In this document: positions 21,001-26,672 of the stretch, piece after piece
Numbering within the stretch: position 1 is the stretch's first letter
Layout of the letters: each line of letters opens with the position of its first letter
Origin: Hyposmocoma kahamanoa
Taxonomy: Eukaryota; Arthropoda; Insecta; Lepidoptera; Cosmopterigidae
Direction: 5' to 3'
Assembly (NCBI RefSeq): GCF_003589595.1
Contig: NW_020654810.1
Coordinates: 8,829,084-8,893,083 of the forward strand
Length of the DNA stretch: 64,000 nt
Notes under the pieces: model-generated
What the model was told of the DNA's origin: nothing
Seen by the model: the letters and a program-made list of their open reading frames with translations, nothing else
Databases searched by the model: none
Made by a program: the position numbers and the translations under genes

Positions 21001-23964
21001 AACACGTATGCGAGGTTTTCACTTTAAAGCACAGATTTCACTTTTTTTTTATTAGAAGCCTTTTTTTTTAGAAAACTTTAGAGCCCTCAACACAAATAAA
21101 TAACAAATTTATTTATTTAATTATGATCTTACTAATTACATACCCACCTGTTTTAACATACACACATCAAAAGTGTCTAGGGATCAAGTACGTTTAAGAG
21201 TATTGCTGCAATTAGGGTTAATTATATTAACTTTTTTGTATCGCTATTGACACTTTTTAGTGAGTTTTAACATTTAAATAAGGAATATTGTTTAAAATTC
21301 GATAATAAGAAGAAAATCGATTGTCAATGTGGTTTTGTATAAAAATGAGTTATAGCGTTTTGACAAAATCATTACAATATCTGCATCGGAACCGAAACAA
21401 TTTACATTATTATGGAGAGACGACATCATTTAACCCGAGAAGTGATAATGCGAGCCGTCGGAATGTTGGAAGCTGGTTCCAGGCAACGTGCTGTGGCTTT
21501 CACTCTTAACACTACACAGAGCGTCATAAGTCGCCTCTGGACGCGCTATCGCATGACGGGCAGCGTGGCCGAGCGACATGGAAGACGATCTCGCATCACG
21601 ACTCGCAGACAGGACCGGTATATCCAAAATACTGCTCGACGGAATCGTACCATGACCGCCATGATGTTGGTTACGAGACTCCACAGCTCCTCAGGCTTGC
21701 TAATAAGCGATCAAACAATCCGAAATCGTTTACGTGAAGTGGGTCTGCGATCCCGAAGGCCGCTCAGAGTTCCACCTATTGCACCCTGCAATCGCAGGAC
21801 CCGTTTACGATGGGCTCGCGAACACAGAAACTGGGAGGAAGAAGACTGGCGCTATGTGTGCTTTTCGGATGAATCCCGCTTCGGTATGAGACCGGATACA
21901 AGACGTACTCGAGTTTGGAGAACATCTGGACGTCATGAACGTTTGAGATATTGTCAGGAAGTTCAGCCATATGGTGGGGGAACAATAATGATATGGGCCG
22001 GTATTTGGATCGGCGGAAGAACCGATCTCATTTGGAGCAGGGGTAACCTCAATGCTCAAGTTTACGCAGAGAGGATTGTTTCAGATGTTATCATCCCTTT
22101 GCGAGGCCAGTTGGGTGATTCATTTCAACTAATGCATGACAACGCACGTCCACACACGGCTAGAGTCGTAACACGCATTCTTGCCGAAGCTCGTATCAAC
22201 GTTCTGCCGTGGCCTGCTCAATCGCCAGACCGCAATCCAATTGAGCACGCATGGGATATGCTTCAAAGAAGAGCTGTGCCGAGTATGCATACCGTACATA
22301 TTCTACAACAATATTTTGACTTGTTACAAAACACATGGGCGGCCATTCCTCAAAGTGATTTTGATGAACTCATCTTAAGCATGCCAAATCGCTGTAATTG
22401 TGTGATTCGTGTTAATGGGGGAAATACAGATTATTAATTTTCTTATCTTTACAATAAAAATGAGCAAAATCATCATTTTCGCCATTTTTTTGTCATTTAA
22501 TTGACGCCGTTAATTTGAGTTTTTTCCCACAATTTGCAAAAACATCAATTTTAGTTTATTTTAATTAAATATAGGGGTAAGCGGTTAAATAAAACATAAG
22601 CATTAAAGTAAGAAGTCGTCCTGGAAGACTGGATTTGGTAAATATTGCTTAAATAATTTTTATTTCAAAAATATTCACTTGATCCCTAGACACTTTTGAT
22701 GTGTGTAGTTCACTATGAATACTAAAAATAATATTATTAAACAGTGGTATTTATTACCTTCGGCGAAAGGATCCATACGAGGAGGTGATATGATCAGCCG
22801 TTGCCTTTTCCGGCGGTACTCATCCTCCCGATCTGCAATGCTGGGCCTCTTCTTGTCCGCAAATGGGTCATAATTTTTGTCACTCTAAAAAAATAAAGGA
22901 GCTGTATGAATCACAATTCATAACCACTGCCTAAAACACTCTTATCTAGTTTAGTAGTCAATCTCTTAAATTGATTTTCCTTCAGTGTGCGTTTATTTAG
23001 ACACGAATTTCATCGCGCTTACGCCGCGCGGCCGCCGAGCGGTGACCGCGTGTCCGCCGCGCAGTCACGTCGTGCATCTAACTGTCATGACAAAATATGC
23101 TTTATTTATTTAGGTTTTATGTTTAAATTTAAATGAGCATCTTGGGCGCGGCGGCTGTATTATTCCGAGGAATTTAAAAGTTGTAGCCTAGTAAATAGAA
23201 TTTAAGATTCACCATTAATGTATGTGAAAGCGTGGTAACTGGGCGCTTATTATGTTGTATTTTACACCCACACCTATAAATGTTGTTTTGTTTAGTGTAT
23301 ACTATGTACAAGGCTAAAGTATAGTAATAATATATAACATTTCCACAACACAAGTTGTGCAAGCTGACATACCTGTGCAATATCATTCAATAAAGAAGCA
23401 GGAGCAGTATATCCCCCTGTTCGCTTCTGAGTTATGGGTACATTCTCTACATCCTCGTCTTCAACTTCATCATTGGCTGCGATGGACGTCACGTAGCCAT
23501 CGTACCGCGACTTCCCGCTGTGCCCAGAATTATCATATATATCACTGTCATAGTAGGTGTCTCCCAGGGAAACACCCTTATTCGAGCCATTCTCAGGCAA
23601 TTCGCTTTTCTTCGACTGTATTTCTCTTATCTGAGCTTCGATAGCTGAAACAAACATAAAATCAGTATCAAATGCGTTGCCCTATTATTATACCTGTTTA
23701 CATAAATAAATAAGCTTGTTGGCGAAATTCACGTTGAGGTTGGATCTAAAATCATCAATCAATGTTATAGTAGCATTTAAAGCGCGTGTAAGAATTATTT
23801 TTAAGCACAAAACTTGAATTTTTTAATGAATAACGCAGTGAAATAAAGCTGTATGAATGGAAAAATATTGATAAAGTTCACCAACGTAAAATATAAAAAT
23901 GGCTGGCCCATGAACGAAACACAAAAAAATAAATACCTTCGTGCGTCCTCGGTATTTTCTCCAT
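1..23964 (-). CDS. SF3B1: SF3B1, splicing factor 3b subunit 1 (5' part of gene, ten coding exons)
   Basis: Core subunit of the U2 snRNP SF3b complex, which clamps the branch-site helix in the nucleus during spliceosome assembly. Coding exons, read on the minus strand: 23964-23937, 23644-23373, 22884-22758, 20659-20580, 20234-20049, 19721-19526, 18766-18516, 18430-18241, 17838-17555 and 63-1. All junctions are GT-AG and the phases agree (1,0,1,0,0,1,0,1,0). The first nine exons encode 538 residues and the tenth starts 21 more. The N-terminus ([19 protein letters not shown]) matches the family start. Residues about 190-440 are rich in TP dipeptides and in W-D/E-x-TP motifs, the family's U2AF-ligand-like and phosphorylation sites. 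The conserved [14 protein letters not shown] and [13 protein letters not shown] blocks follow. The HEAT domain begins at NGTPPM in the last exon and the rest lies outside the window. The family is usually about 1300 residues long. It is divergent to vigilin. Confidence 0.96.
182..406. mobile_element. Fold-back MITE with about 85-bp inverted repeats
   Basis: Left arm about 182-272 and right arm about 330-406 are imperfect reverse complements sharing TTGCGGCGGAA and GAATGGAAGC. No coding capacity. It lies about 120 bp inside SF3B1 intron 9, next to exon 10. Confidence 0.6.
407..1170. other. Intronic AT-rich stretch
   Basis: No gene seen. GTGCTCACTCA occurs at about 564-574 and its reverse complement at about 439-449, with a related GTGCTCAGTCA at about 842. 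This suggests the remnant of a short inverted-repeat element, but the boundaries are unclear. Confidence 0.4.
1175..3953 (+). pseudogene. Decayed non-LTR retrotransposon (LINE): ORF1 end, endonuclease and reverse transcriptase
   Basis: Several frames carry LINE pieces in the correct order. About 1300-1650 resembles the C-terminal region of an ORF1 (gag-like) protein ([14 protein letters not shown]). About 1740-2030 is an apurinic-type endonuclease: [10 protein letters not shown] and [20 protein letters not shown], where the usual S-D-H reads S-G-H. About 2590-3750 is reverse transcriptase: [45 protein letters not shown] and NYTDN in place of YADD, then [17 protein letters not shown]. Stops and frameshifts separate every part, so it is dead. 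A related RNase H piece lies at about 4690-4840. Confidence 0.82.
1196..1292 (-). repeat. Fragment of tRNA-derived SINE body (family 3)
   Basis: GGAAACCCTGTGTCGCGG followed by ACTACAAATTACACCCA is shared with the split copy at 7924-7960 plus 9684-9870, where a tRNA-like head follows. Here only the body remains, overlapping the start of the LINE remnant. Confidence 0.55.
3985..4180 (+). pseudogene. Fragment of PIF/Harbinger-type transposase, N-terminal exon
   Basis: The frame reads [16 protein letters not shown], then [35 protein letters not shown], and a GTATTT donor-like sequence. The [20 protein letters not shown] pattern resembles the region just before the nuclease domain of HARBI1-like proteins. 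Nothing of the nuclease follows. The fragment separates the reverse transcriptase part of the LINE (ending about 3953) from its RNase H part (about 4690 onward), so it probably inserted into the LINE. The assignment rests on recalled family patterns. Confidence 0.45.
4690..4845 (+). pseudogene. RNase H fragment of LINE
   Basis: The frame around 4705-4830 reads [17 protein letters not shown], then [13 protein letters not shown], the characteristic G-H-x-G-x-x-G-N-x-x-A-D-x-x-A RNase H block of LINEs with a C-terminal RNase H. It is probably the continuation of the LINE at 1175-3953. Confidence 0.6.
5310..5450 (+). repeat. Dispersed repeat (family 5), copy 1
   Basis: Contains GGGCCCGAAACGTCGG, CAAATATACGC and TCCGGAAAAATAGTTTC, shared with 43555-43740, 45430-45610 (reverse) and 58140-58310. 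All copies include TTTCGCGATTGTTACA-like and GTTTCATTTCCTA ends. Noncoding. The copy runs up to the ATG of the old mariner. Confidence 0.6.
5454..5738 (+). pseudogene. Old mariner transposase, 5' part (interrupted)
   Basis: Encodes [20 protein letters not shown], then [20 protein letters not shown], the N-terminal helix-turn-helix of a mariner transposase. After a stop and frameshift near 5654 it resumes as [20 protein letters not shown], then PEIQASL, and is cut at a TA by a younger mariner. The rest continues at 7011-7144. It belongs to a different mariner subfamily from the inserted element. Confidence 0.82.
5740..7010 (+). mobile_element. Mariner element, nested in an older mariner
   Basis: Inverted ends match around TATGAAATTGCCG (left about 5747-5759; right reverse complement about 6996-7008), flanked by TA. 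The transposase gene lies at 5921-6916. Removing the element joins the two halves of the older mariner at CATCTTTA/ACCCC, so it inserted into that element. Confidence 0.85.
5921..6916 (+). CDS. Mariner transposase (DD34D), C-terminal frameshift
   Basis: A 331-residue cut-and-paste transposase. The N-terminal helix-turn-helix region (about 1-110) includes [17 protein letters not shown]. The conserved WVPHDL follows at about 134. The catalytic aspartates are in VTCDEKWI, in [11 protein letters not shown] and in [13 protein letters not shown], and the last two are separated by 34 residues as in DD34D mariners. All three are present and there is no internal stop. Near 6855-6868 a one-base shift diverts the last residues. 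The alternative frame carries the expected ending [20 protein letters not shown] and stops at about 6943. The copy is therefore young but has an altered C-terminus. Confidence 0.92.
   Translation: MDTAKIRVIFEYEFRRGTNAAETARNINAAFGEGSINERTVRFWFKRFRDGNFDLKNEPRGRPPTQVNNDELKEIVEADPSQTTQELAAWFNVTLPTILTHLRQINKIKKYEKWVPHDLTDLQKETRVETCVALLNRYRNEGILDRIVTCDEKWILYDNRKRKMQWLTPGQMPQQCPKAKLTNKKVMVTVWWSQHGVIHYSFLRSGQAITADVYCAELRTMLTKLAVKQPRLMNRSSPLLLHDNARPHTARETILTLQELQLETIRHPPYSPDLAPTDYHFFRDLDNYLRDKKFSSQEAVQNAFTQFVQSRFLESSIAKALITFPLDGSNV
7011..7144 (+). pseudogene. Old mariner transposase, continuation after the nested insertion
   Basis: The frame reads [33 protein letters not shown], then after disruption VWDIVTGD. 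The last residues reach the first catalytic aspartate of a mariner transposase and stop at the 10-N gap (7145-7154). No mariner sequence resumes beyond the gap. Confidence 0.78.
7145..7154. other. Assembly gap (10 N)
   Basis: Ten N separate old mariner sequence from a CACT-rich simple repeat at about 7155-7225. The true length is unknown. Confidence 0.99.
7155..7225. repeat. CACT-rich simple repeat
   Basis: Imperfect run of CACTCACT and related CTCCC units directly after the 10-N gap. Confidence 0.8.
7343..7455. repeat. Three-copy 37-bp tandem repeat, each unit self-complementary
   Basis: Units of 37 bp start with ATTAACAATT(A/G)ATTAATTGTTA, continue to TTGCGAGAACAGCA, and repeat three times; the third is diverged. 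Each unit contains an AATTAACAATT/AATTGTTAATT palindrome. The flanks (7270-7340 and 7455-7500) hold related AACAATTAA fragments. Confidence 0.75.
7924..7960 (-). repeat. SINE family 3, distal half split by an inserted transposon
   Basis: GGAAACCCTGTGTCGCGG with GTGCCATAGACA matches the body at 1196-1292. The remainder of the element is at 9684-9870 beyond the long-TIR transposon. Confidence 0.6.
8295..8512 (-). repeat. tRNA-derived SINE family 1, copy within transposon
   Basis: In reverse it has a tRNA-like head (GACCTCCGCGGCTGAGTGG), then TGTCGCCG, then CCCGGGTCTGGGCG, TTTGTGGCAGCG, TTTCCATAACATAAG and TGCTTTAG. Copies at 25885-26090 and 50424-50640 share this order. It inserted in the interior of the long-TIR element. 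Confidence 0.65.
8546..9190 (+). pseudogene. Decayed coding remnant of the long-TIR transposon, family not identified
   Basis: Frame 8546-8796 reads [17 protein letters not shown], then [32 protein letters not shown]. After shifts, [15 protein letters not shown] (about 8797-8846), [18 protein letters not shown] (about 8980-9035) and [35 protein letters not shown] (about 9075-9190) follow in order. I recall similar blocks (REDYKEL, ARWMAK-IY-LK, EEQKQFLL-HRK) in uncharacterised transposon-associated proteins of insects and cnidarians but cannot name the family. Several stops show that it is dead. Confidence 0.5.
9240..9375 (+). repeat. Dispersed repeat (family 4), 3' part
   Basis: ACTTGTCAACTTATG, GATTTAAAGCTCTGAGTGGC and CACAGGCGTGTCGCTTTAC match the 3' half of the repeat at 10120-10490, 31490-31960 and 48295-48610. 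Confidence 0.7.
9684..9870 (-). repeat. SINE family 3 with tRNA-like head
   Basis: In reverse: CCTCGGTGGGCGAACGG (A-box-like), then GGTTTCGATTCCCG (B box), then a body ending at TGTAATTTGTAGTG, matching 1196-1292. It is the proximal half of the SINE split by the transposon at 7966-9683. It does not fold as a normal tRNA. Confidence 0.68.
10120..10490 (+). repeat. Dispersed repeat (family 4), full copy
   Basis: Contains AGTAGAGCTCCTTGTGAAAG, TCGTCCAAGAAAGTACTGCC, AGCAGTAATGTCAGCATTA, a CTGGTGAAATTACAGG segment, and the ending GGCGTAACTTGTTCGTCCCG before an A-rich tail. The same order occurs at 31490-31960, 48295-48610 (reverse) and, 5' part only, 57110-57230. The A-rich end suggests a retroposon. 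Confidence 0.7.
10491..11605. other. Intronic stretch, no supported gene
   Basis: AT-rich, with TTTATTTATTATTA low-complexity sequence at about 10620-10700. A plus-strand 74-codon frame (10867-11091, including [20 protein letters not shown]) is not recognised and may be chance or a transposon scrap. Confidence 0.5.
11606..12236 (-). mobile_element. hAT-type element, internally deleted, with 8-bp target duplication
   Basis: Ends TAGAGATGCGCCGAGTA and its reverse complement (…GGCGCATCTCTA) are flanked by perfect 8-bp TTTGAGAC duplications (11598-11605 and 12237-12244). Subterminal ACTCGG/CCGAGT motifs are repeated many times. The minus strand at about 11880-12120 keeps the hAT C-terminal dimerisation block: [31 protein letters not shown], then after a frameshift [19 protein letters not shown]. 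Confidence 0.9.
12245..13085. other. Intronic stretch, no supported gene
   Basis: Short open frames only. CAAGGTCATCGACG is duplicated in tandem at about 12865-12893. Nothing recognised. Confidence 0.5.
13090..14400 (-). pseudogene. 3' part of a CR1/Jockey-type LINE reverse transcriptase, degraded
   Basis: Read on the minus strand from about 14390: [11 protein letters not shown] (RT motif A), [13 protein letters not shown] and VDGLCLDTM; about 14080 [20 protein letters not shown] with YTDD in place of YADD, then [20 protein letters not shown]; about 13700 [16 protein letters not shown]; about 13590 [34 protein letters not shown] and [11 protein letters not shown]; about 13280 [10 protein letters not shown] and [11 protein letters not shown]. 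Several frameshifts. No endonuclease is seen, so the copy is 5'-truncated, as is common for LINEs. Confidence 0.85.
14401..15074. other. Intronic stretch, no supported gene
   Basis: Short frames on both strands at 14521-14896 show no recognisable domain. Probably degraded repeat. Confidence 0.4.
15075..17249. mobile_element. TIR element family A, copy 1 (hosts a piggyBac-like insertion)
   Basis: Left terminus GATTGACCTACCAACAAATG; right terminus, reverse complemented, CATTGACTACCAACAAATG. The 8-bp flanks TGCAAACT and TGTAAACT differ by one base. Subterminal sequence is shared with copy 2 (46407-47176) over several hundred bases: GTGTCCGCACC, TTAAAATCGCATACAGAG, AGCTTCTACTGGAAAC. It carries about 1.0 kb of piggyBac-like sequence at a TTAA. 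No transposase of its own is visible. Confidence 0.75.
15990..16956 (-). mobile_element. piggyBac-like element, internally deleted, nested
   Basis: Flanked by TTAA (15986-15989 and 16957-16960). Terminal inverted repeats are CCCGGCGCCAATGACGT on both sides (17 bp, perfect). A subterminal motif, TGGGTCATnnTGACCC, occurs at about 16033, 16753 and 16925. A transposase scrap on the minus strand (about 16580-16435) reads [28 protein letters not shown], then jumps to [22 protein letters not shown]. It therefore joins the middle of the catalytic core directly to the cysteine-rich C-terminal domain, and the first catalytic Asp (normally I-D-E) is Asn. Confidence 0.88.
17250..17554. other. SF3B1 intron 9, exon-proximal part
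   Basis: Sequence between the TIR element and the exon 9 donor. Nothing else recognised. Confidence 0.6.
17555..17838 (-). CDS. SF3B1: SF3B1 coding exon 9
   Basis: Residues about 444-538: [46 protein letters not shown] and [26 protein letters not shown] acceptor and AAG-GTATGT donor. A five-alanine tract ([11 protein letters not shown]) sits between the conserved parts. The next exon is 17.5 kb away. Confidence 0.96.
18241..18430 (-). CDS. SF3B1: SF3B1 coding exon 8
   Basis: Residues about 381-443: [35 protein letters not shown], then [19 protein letters not shown]. This block is close to invariant in the family. TTTTAG acceptor and GTACGT donor. Confidence 0.96.
18516..18766 (-). CDS. SF3B1: SF3B1 coding exon 7 with ATPSH tandem repeats
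   Basis: Residues about 297-380: [35 protein letters not shown], four tandem ATPSH pentapeptides (15-bp units around 18540-18610), then HTPVFTPGG. The pentapeptide run is not in the human protein and looks like a local expansion of TP sites. CTTCAG acceptor and GTAAGT donor. Confidence 0.93.
19058..19247. mobile_element. Short GC-rich MITE in SF3B1 intron 6
   Basis: Inverted ends TATGGTAACTTCGTACAAA and, reversed, TATGGTAACTCCATACAAA, each continuing to a GCGGCT block, with TA at both edges. Noncoding, and much more GC-rich than the surrounding intron. Confidence 0.6.
19526..19721 (-). CDS. SF3B1: SF3B1 coding exon 6
   Basis: Residues about 232-296: [36 protein letters not shown] and [12 protein letters not shown] run of TP sites and W-containing ligand motifs typical of this region. 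AAACAG acceptor and GTAGAT donor. Confidence 0.95.
20049..20234 (-). CDS. SF3B1: SF3B1 coding exon 5
   Basis: Residues about 170-231: [17 protein letters not shown], then the basic-tryptophan motif KRKGRWDQ (a U2AF-ligand-like motif) and PSWDNE. TTTCAG acceptor and GAG-GTAAGT donor. Confidence 0.95.
20580..20659 (-). CDS. SF3B1: SF3B1 coding exon 4
   Basis: Residues about 143-169: [19 protein letters not shown], then LRAEETE, matching the human GGKTPDPKMNARTYMDVMREQ region. TTATAG acceptor and GAG-GTAAGT donor. Confidence 0.93.
21161..22705 (+). mobile_element. Complete Tc1-like element in SF3B1 intron 3
   Basis: Perfect 29-bp terminal inverted repeats (21161-21189 and 22677-22705) beginning CACACATCAAAAGTGTC, flanked by TA target duplications. 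It carries one intact transposase frame (21412-22437), antisense to SF3B1. The right end lies about 50 bp from the SF3B1 exon 3 donor. Confidence 0.94.
21412..22437 (+). CDS. Tc1-type transposase (DD34E), apparently intact
   Basis: A 341-residue transposase for cut-and-paste movement. The N-terminal paired-like helix-turn-helix segments are about 1-110 ([19 protein letters not shown] is the first half, [19 protein letters not shown] the second). The catalytic core has FSDESRFG (first Asp), [10 protein letters not shown] (second Asp) and [13 protein letters not shown] (Glu), with 34 residues between the second Asp and the Glu, as in Tc1 DD34E enzymes. The length is typical and there is no stop or frameshift. 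ATG at 21412 is chosen because it opens the usual short Tc1 N-terminus, and the upstream sequence is not conserved-looking. It sits between perfect TIRs, so a recent insertion, possibly still active, is plausible. Confidence 0.94.
   Translation: MERRHHLTREVIMRAVGMLEAGSRQRAVAFTLNTTQSVISRLWTRYRMTGSVAERHGRRSRITTRRQDRYIQNTARRNRTMTAMMLVTRLHSSSGLLISDQTIRNRLREVGLRSRRPLRVPPIAPCNRRTRLRWAREHRNWEEEDWRYVCFSDESRFGMRPDTRRTRVWRTSGRHERLRYCQEVQPYGGGTIMIWAGIWIGGRTDLIWSRGNLNAQVYAERIVSDVIIPLRGQLGDSFQLMHDNARPHTARVVTRILAEARINVLPWPAQSPDRNPIEHAWDMLQRRAVPSMHTVHILQQYFDLLQNTWAAIPQSDFDELILSMPNRCNCVIRVNGGNTDY
22758..22884 (-). CDS. SF3B1: SF3B1 coding exon 3
   Basis: Residues about 101-142: [19 protein letters not shown], then [15 protein letters not shown]. 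Acceptor TTTTTAG and donor GTAATA. The donor lies about 50 bp from the terminal repeat of the Tc1 element in the following intron. Confidence 0.95.
23010..23090. repeat. GC-rich palindromic patch in SF3B1 intron 2
   Basis: CGCGCGGCCGCCGAGCGG followed by CCGCGTGTCCGCCGCGC stands out against AT-rich intron. Possibly a MITE core. No clear ends. Confidence 0.35.
23373..23644 (-). CDS. SF3B1: SF3B1 coding exon 2
   Basis: Residues about 10-100. Contains [26 protein letters not shown] and [11 protein letters not shown], all hallmark N-terminal SF3B1 blocks. TTTCAG acceptor and CAG-GTATGT donor. Confidence 0.95.
23937..23964 (-). CDS. SF3B1: SF3B1 coding exon 1 (start codon)
   Basis: Encodes MEKIPRTHE and the first base of the next codon, then a GTATTT donor. 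The start is chosen because the peptide lines up with the conserved N-terminus (MAKIAKTHEDIEAQ in human), and exon 2 resumes with [10 protein letters not shown] in phase. Confidence 0.9.
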
Positions 23965-24600
23965 TATTGCTGCGACATGGAAAATGTACCGAATAACCGT
24001 TGAAACACTTCAATTCAAGAGGATTTAGTTTATTTTCACAAATTCAATGATTTTCACGACGCGACACGCCATACTCCATTACTACAGATTACTATTTGCT
24101 TCTCGATGATTTGTCACGTAATTTTAATTGAATGTTTTATCGATCTCTTTCTTTTTACTCCGAGAAGAAAGTGATAGAAATATTATTAGATAAAATGAGT
24201 TTTGAGCACATGGTACTAGCTAGATGGTAATGGACAAGAATTCAAGAATATCATAGATATATTTTTTTTTCTTTAATGGATCTGGGAGTGGTAATACATA
24301 CATTTGTATTTATTTCAATACAACGACAAAATACAGCAAATTTTTTGCTGTATTTTGTCGTGTAAAACAGATTGTAATGTTTTTACTGTATTTTGTCATT
24401 GTATTCAAATAAATATTTATCTTTGATTGAGATTTATAACCCTTAAAAAACTCGAGCACGGGGCTAAGCGAAATAGTTCGTTCTTTTTCTAACTTACTGA
24501 AATGTATATGTATCCATCTTGCTGTCAACCTCAAAACCAGAACGTGGCGCTTCTAATTTTCTCTGTCTAGGGCTCTACAATCTCACAATGTTTTCGCTCT
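23965..24600. promoter_or_regulatory. Presumed bidirectional promoter between SF3B1 and vigilin
   Basis: The region separates the SF3B1 ATG (23964, minus) from the probable vigilin first exon (ending 24825, plus). No TATA box stands out for either gene. It includes a perfect hairpin at 24323-24361 and a third copy of its CTGTATTTTGTC arm near 24388. The promoter role is inferred from the head-to-head layout. Confidence 0.5.
24323..24361. repeat. Hairpin in the divergent promoter region
   Basis: ACGACAAAATACAGCAAA is followed at once by TTTTTTGCTGTATTTTGTC and GT, its reverse complement. CTGTATTTTGTC recurs at about 24388. Confidence 0.8.
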
Positions 24601-24825
24601 CATTCCACGTACAGCTTTGCTTGACTTTTTTTATCTGTTGACAGGTATCAGACATCTTTCTCCTCGCGGCTGCATTGGGTACGTGTGTTTTTGTGAATCC
24701 AAATTGAATTATTGTTTTCTTCGTCTAAAACTGTATTATAGCGATTGATTCCACACAGGGGAAAGAATAAACGATCCTGGCGTCTACGGGATAAGCATCC
24801 AGGTTGATTTGCTACGGTACATACG
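24600..24825 (+). other. HDLBP: Probable vigilin 5' untranslated exon
   Basis: The stretch ends at a strong donor, ACG-GTAAGT (24826). It contains short stop-rich frames, as expected of 5' UTR. It is placed here because the first coding exon (from about 27905) has a splice acceptor just upstream of its ATG. The transcription start is a guess. Confidence 0.45.
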
Positions 24826-25884
24826 GTAAGTTCTTTTATATTTCATAGAGGCAAGTTCCACGTCAAATGTGTTGGAAGAAGGTGACACGTATTATCAAAA
24901 TTCGGGATGCCGATTTGCGCCTAATAGTTTAACGTGTGTTAAATAAATAAATTTGTAATTACTTATGTGTTTTATAGTTTTTTGTTAACGTGAATTCAAT
25001 ACACGCAGTATTATAGGTGTGAGTTTGAAAAGCTCTTCAATTTAACAAATTCATTATAATTCCGGCTCATTATGTGATATGGGGGCAGAGCAATGTGCTC
25101 ATGTTTGGAAAATAATTAGTATGTAGTCACCGCATAGCATGCACTCAATTTTTACATGCTTTGTATTGTTATTTATGATGTGTTTCCCTGTACAACTGAT
25201 AATAGCTCTTAGATACATAGGTTTGTGGTAAAATTATCAGTGGGTGTATTGGTATTATCAATTTGCAAATGAATTTATGTTAGTTGAATCTAATGTAGAC
25301 ATTTTTGTATGGGTCCTAAATCTTTTTTCACTATATGGATAATTTTTCTATACTTATGAGCACTTAAGACGGCATTTTATATCTAATAATAAAATAAGAT
25401 AAGATAAAATATTTTGTTGGCATTACTAACCTAATGCTAAGAAGGATGTTGTGAAAAAACTTAAAACAATCTGTTTAATAGTAATTGTAAAGCCACTTTT
25501 CAAAATAGTTATTTTCGTTATGTACTCCTTTTAGACATTGAACATTTGGAATAACCATTATCCTTATTTGCCAATACTCCTGCACCCATGGCCACCAATA
25601 CCATGAGACTTGATACTCAAAAGTTCTTTTTATGAAACTACTGCAATATTGCCAATCTAAGTAATTCAATATCAATATAAAATTTACTTTTCAATGAAAT
25701 TAAAAGTATTAAAAAAATTTTTTTATTGAGAATTAAAAATAAAAATACAGAAATGGGCAACACTGGCATGTACAACATTCCTAAGAAAATGGCAAATAAA
25801 TAGTACCTACAACTAATCATCTGAGCTAATAATTCTTTTACTAATTAGGAAGTTATGTAATTACAATACTTTGACGGCTTCTAT

Positions 25885-26090
25885 TGTCGAGTGGCTTACA
25901 CGCCGGTTTTCATGGTGTCGCCATCTAAGAGATCCCAAGTTCGATTCCCGGCTGGGTCAATGTGAAAAACAGACCTTTCTATATTGTCTTAGGTCTGGTT
26001 GTTTGTGGTACAGTCCTTTTGTCTGATTTCCATAATACAAGTGCTTTAGCAACTTACTTTGGGATGAGAGCAACGTAGATATTTATTTAC
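25885..26090 (+). repeat. tRNA-derived SINE family 1, plus-strand copy
   Basis: tRNA-like head with GAGTGGCTTACACGCCGG (A-box region) and AAGTTCGATTCCCGG (B box), then TTAGGTCTGGTTGTTTGTGG, TTTCCATAATACAAG and TGCTTTAGCAACTTAC. The other copies are at 8295-8512 and 50424-50640, both in reverse. Confidence 0.75.
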
Positions 26091-26261
26091 ATTTGTTTAT
26101 TTACAATATCTAATATTTTTTATATTGCTTAAAGGCTAACTTTTCCTTCGCCAGTTGTCACAAAATACCATTTTGTAATGAAGTATCTCCATATACAGTG
26201 TTTGCAAAAGTAATTGGATATTTGTGAAAGGTATCTTAATTTATAAAAGTTAACTCGATCC

Positions 26262-26672
26262 ATCATATCGCACTGTTAATACAATAGTGTATTAACTCAA
26301 AAAGTGTATTTTTTCAGAATCGCTAAAAAACTAATTACTCACTTCCAGCGAAATATTATTAAAATTTATGTAAAGGACAAAGTTTATTTATTACAGACAT
26401 CTAAATAATTCCCTACTTGCCAAATAAAACGAAAAAATAACTTAATATTTTTTAGAAACTTATTTATTAAGACTGTTTTATCCAGAACTAGTTTGCAAAA
26501 AGTTTGTCTCATTTTGAGTTAAGTAGATTTATTTTAATTGTGTCTGACAATATTTTGACGAAGGTTTGTTGACGTGTAGAGTGTCAAATATTACGTTCAG
26601 CAATAGTATAATCTTGAATTTCACATATTTTGAGTTACAACACTATTGTAATAGCAGTGCGATATGTCGCTC
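26262..26672. mobile_element. Inverted-repeat element in vigilin intron 1
   Basis: CATATCGCACTGTTAATAC with TTAACTCAAAA (about 26264-26302) is mirrored by GTAATAGCAGTGCGATATG preceded by TTTTGAGTTACAAC (about 26626-26667). Arms about 40 bp. No coding capacity; boundaries approximate. Confidence 0.55.

Noticed and set aside
23357..23644. 95-codon plus-strand frame
   Set aside because: Antisense shadow of SF3B1 exon 2.
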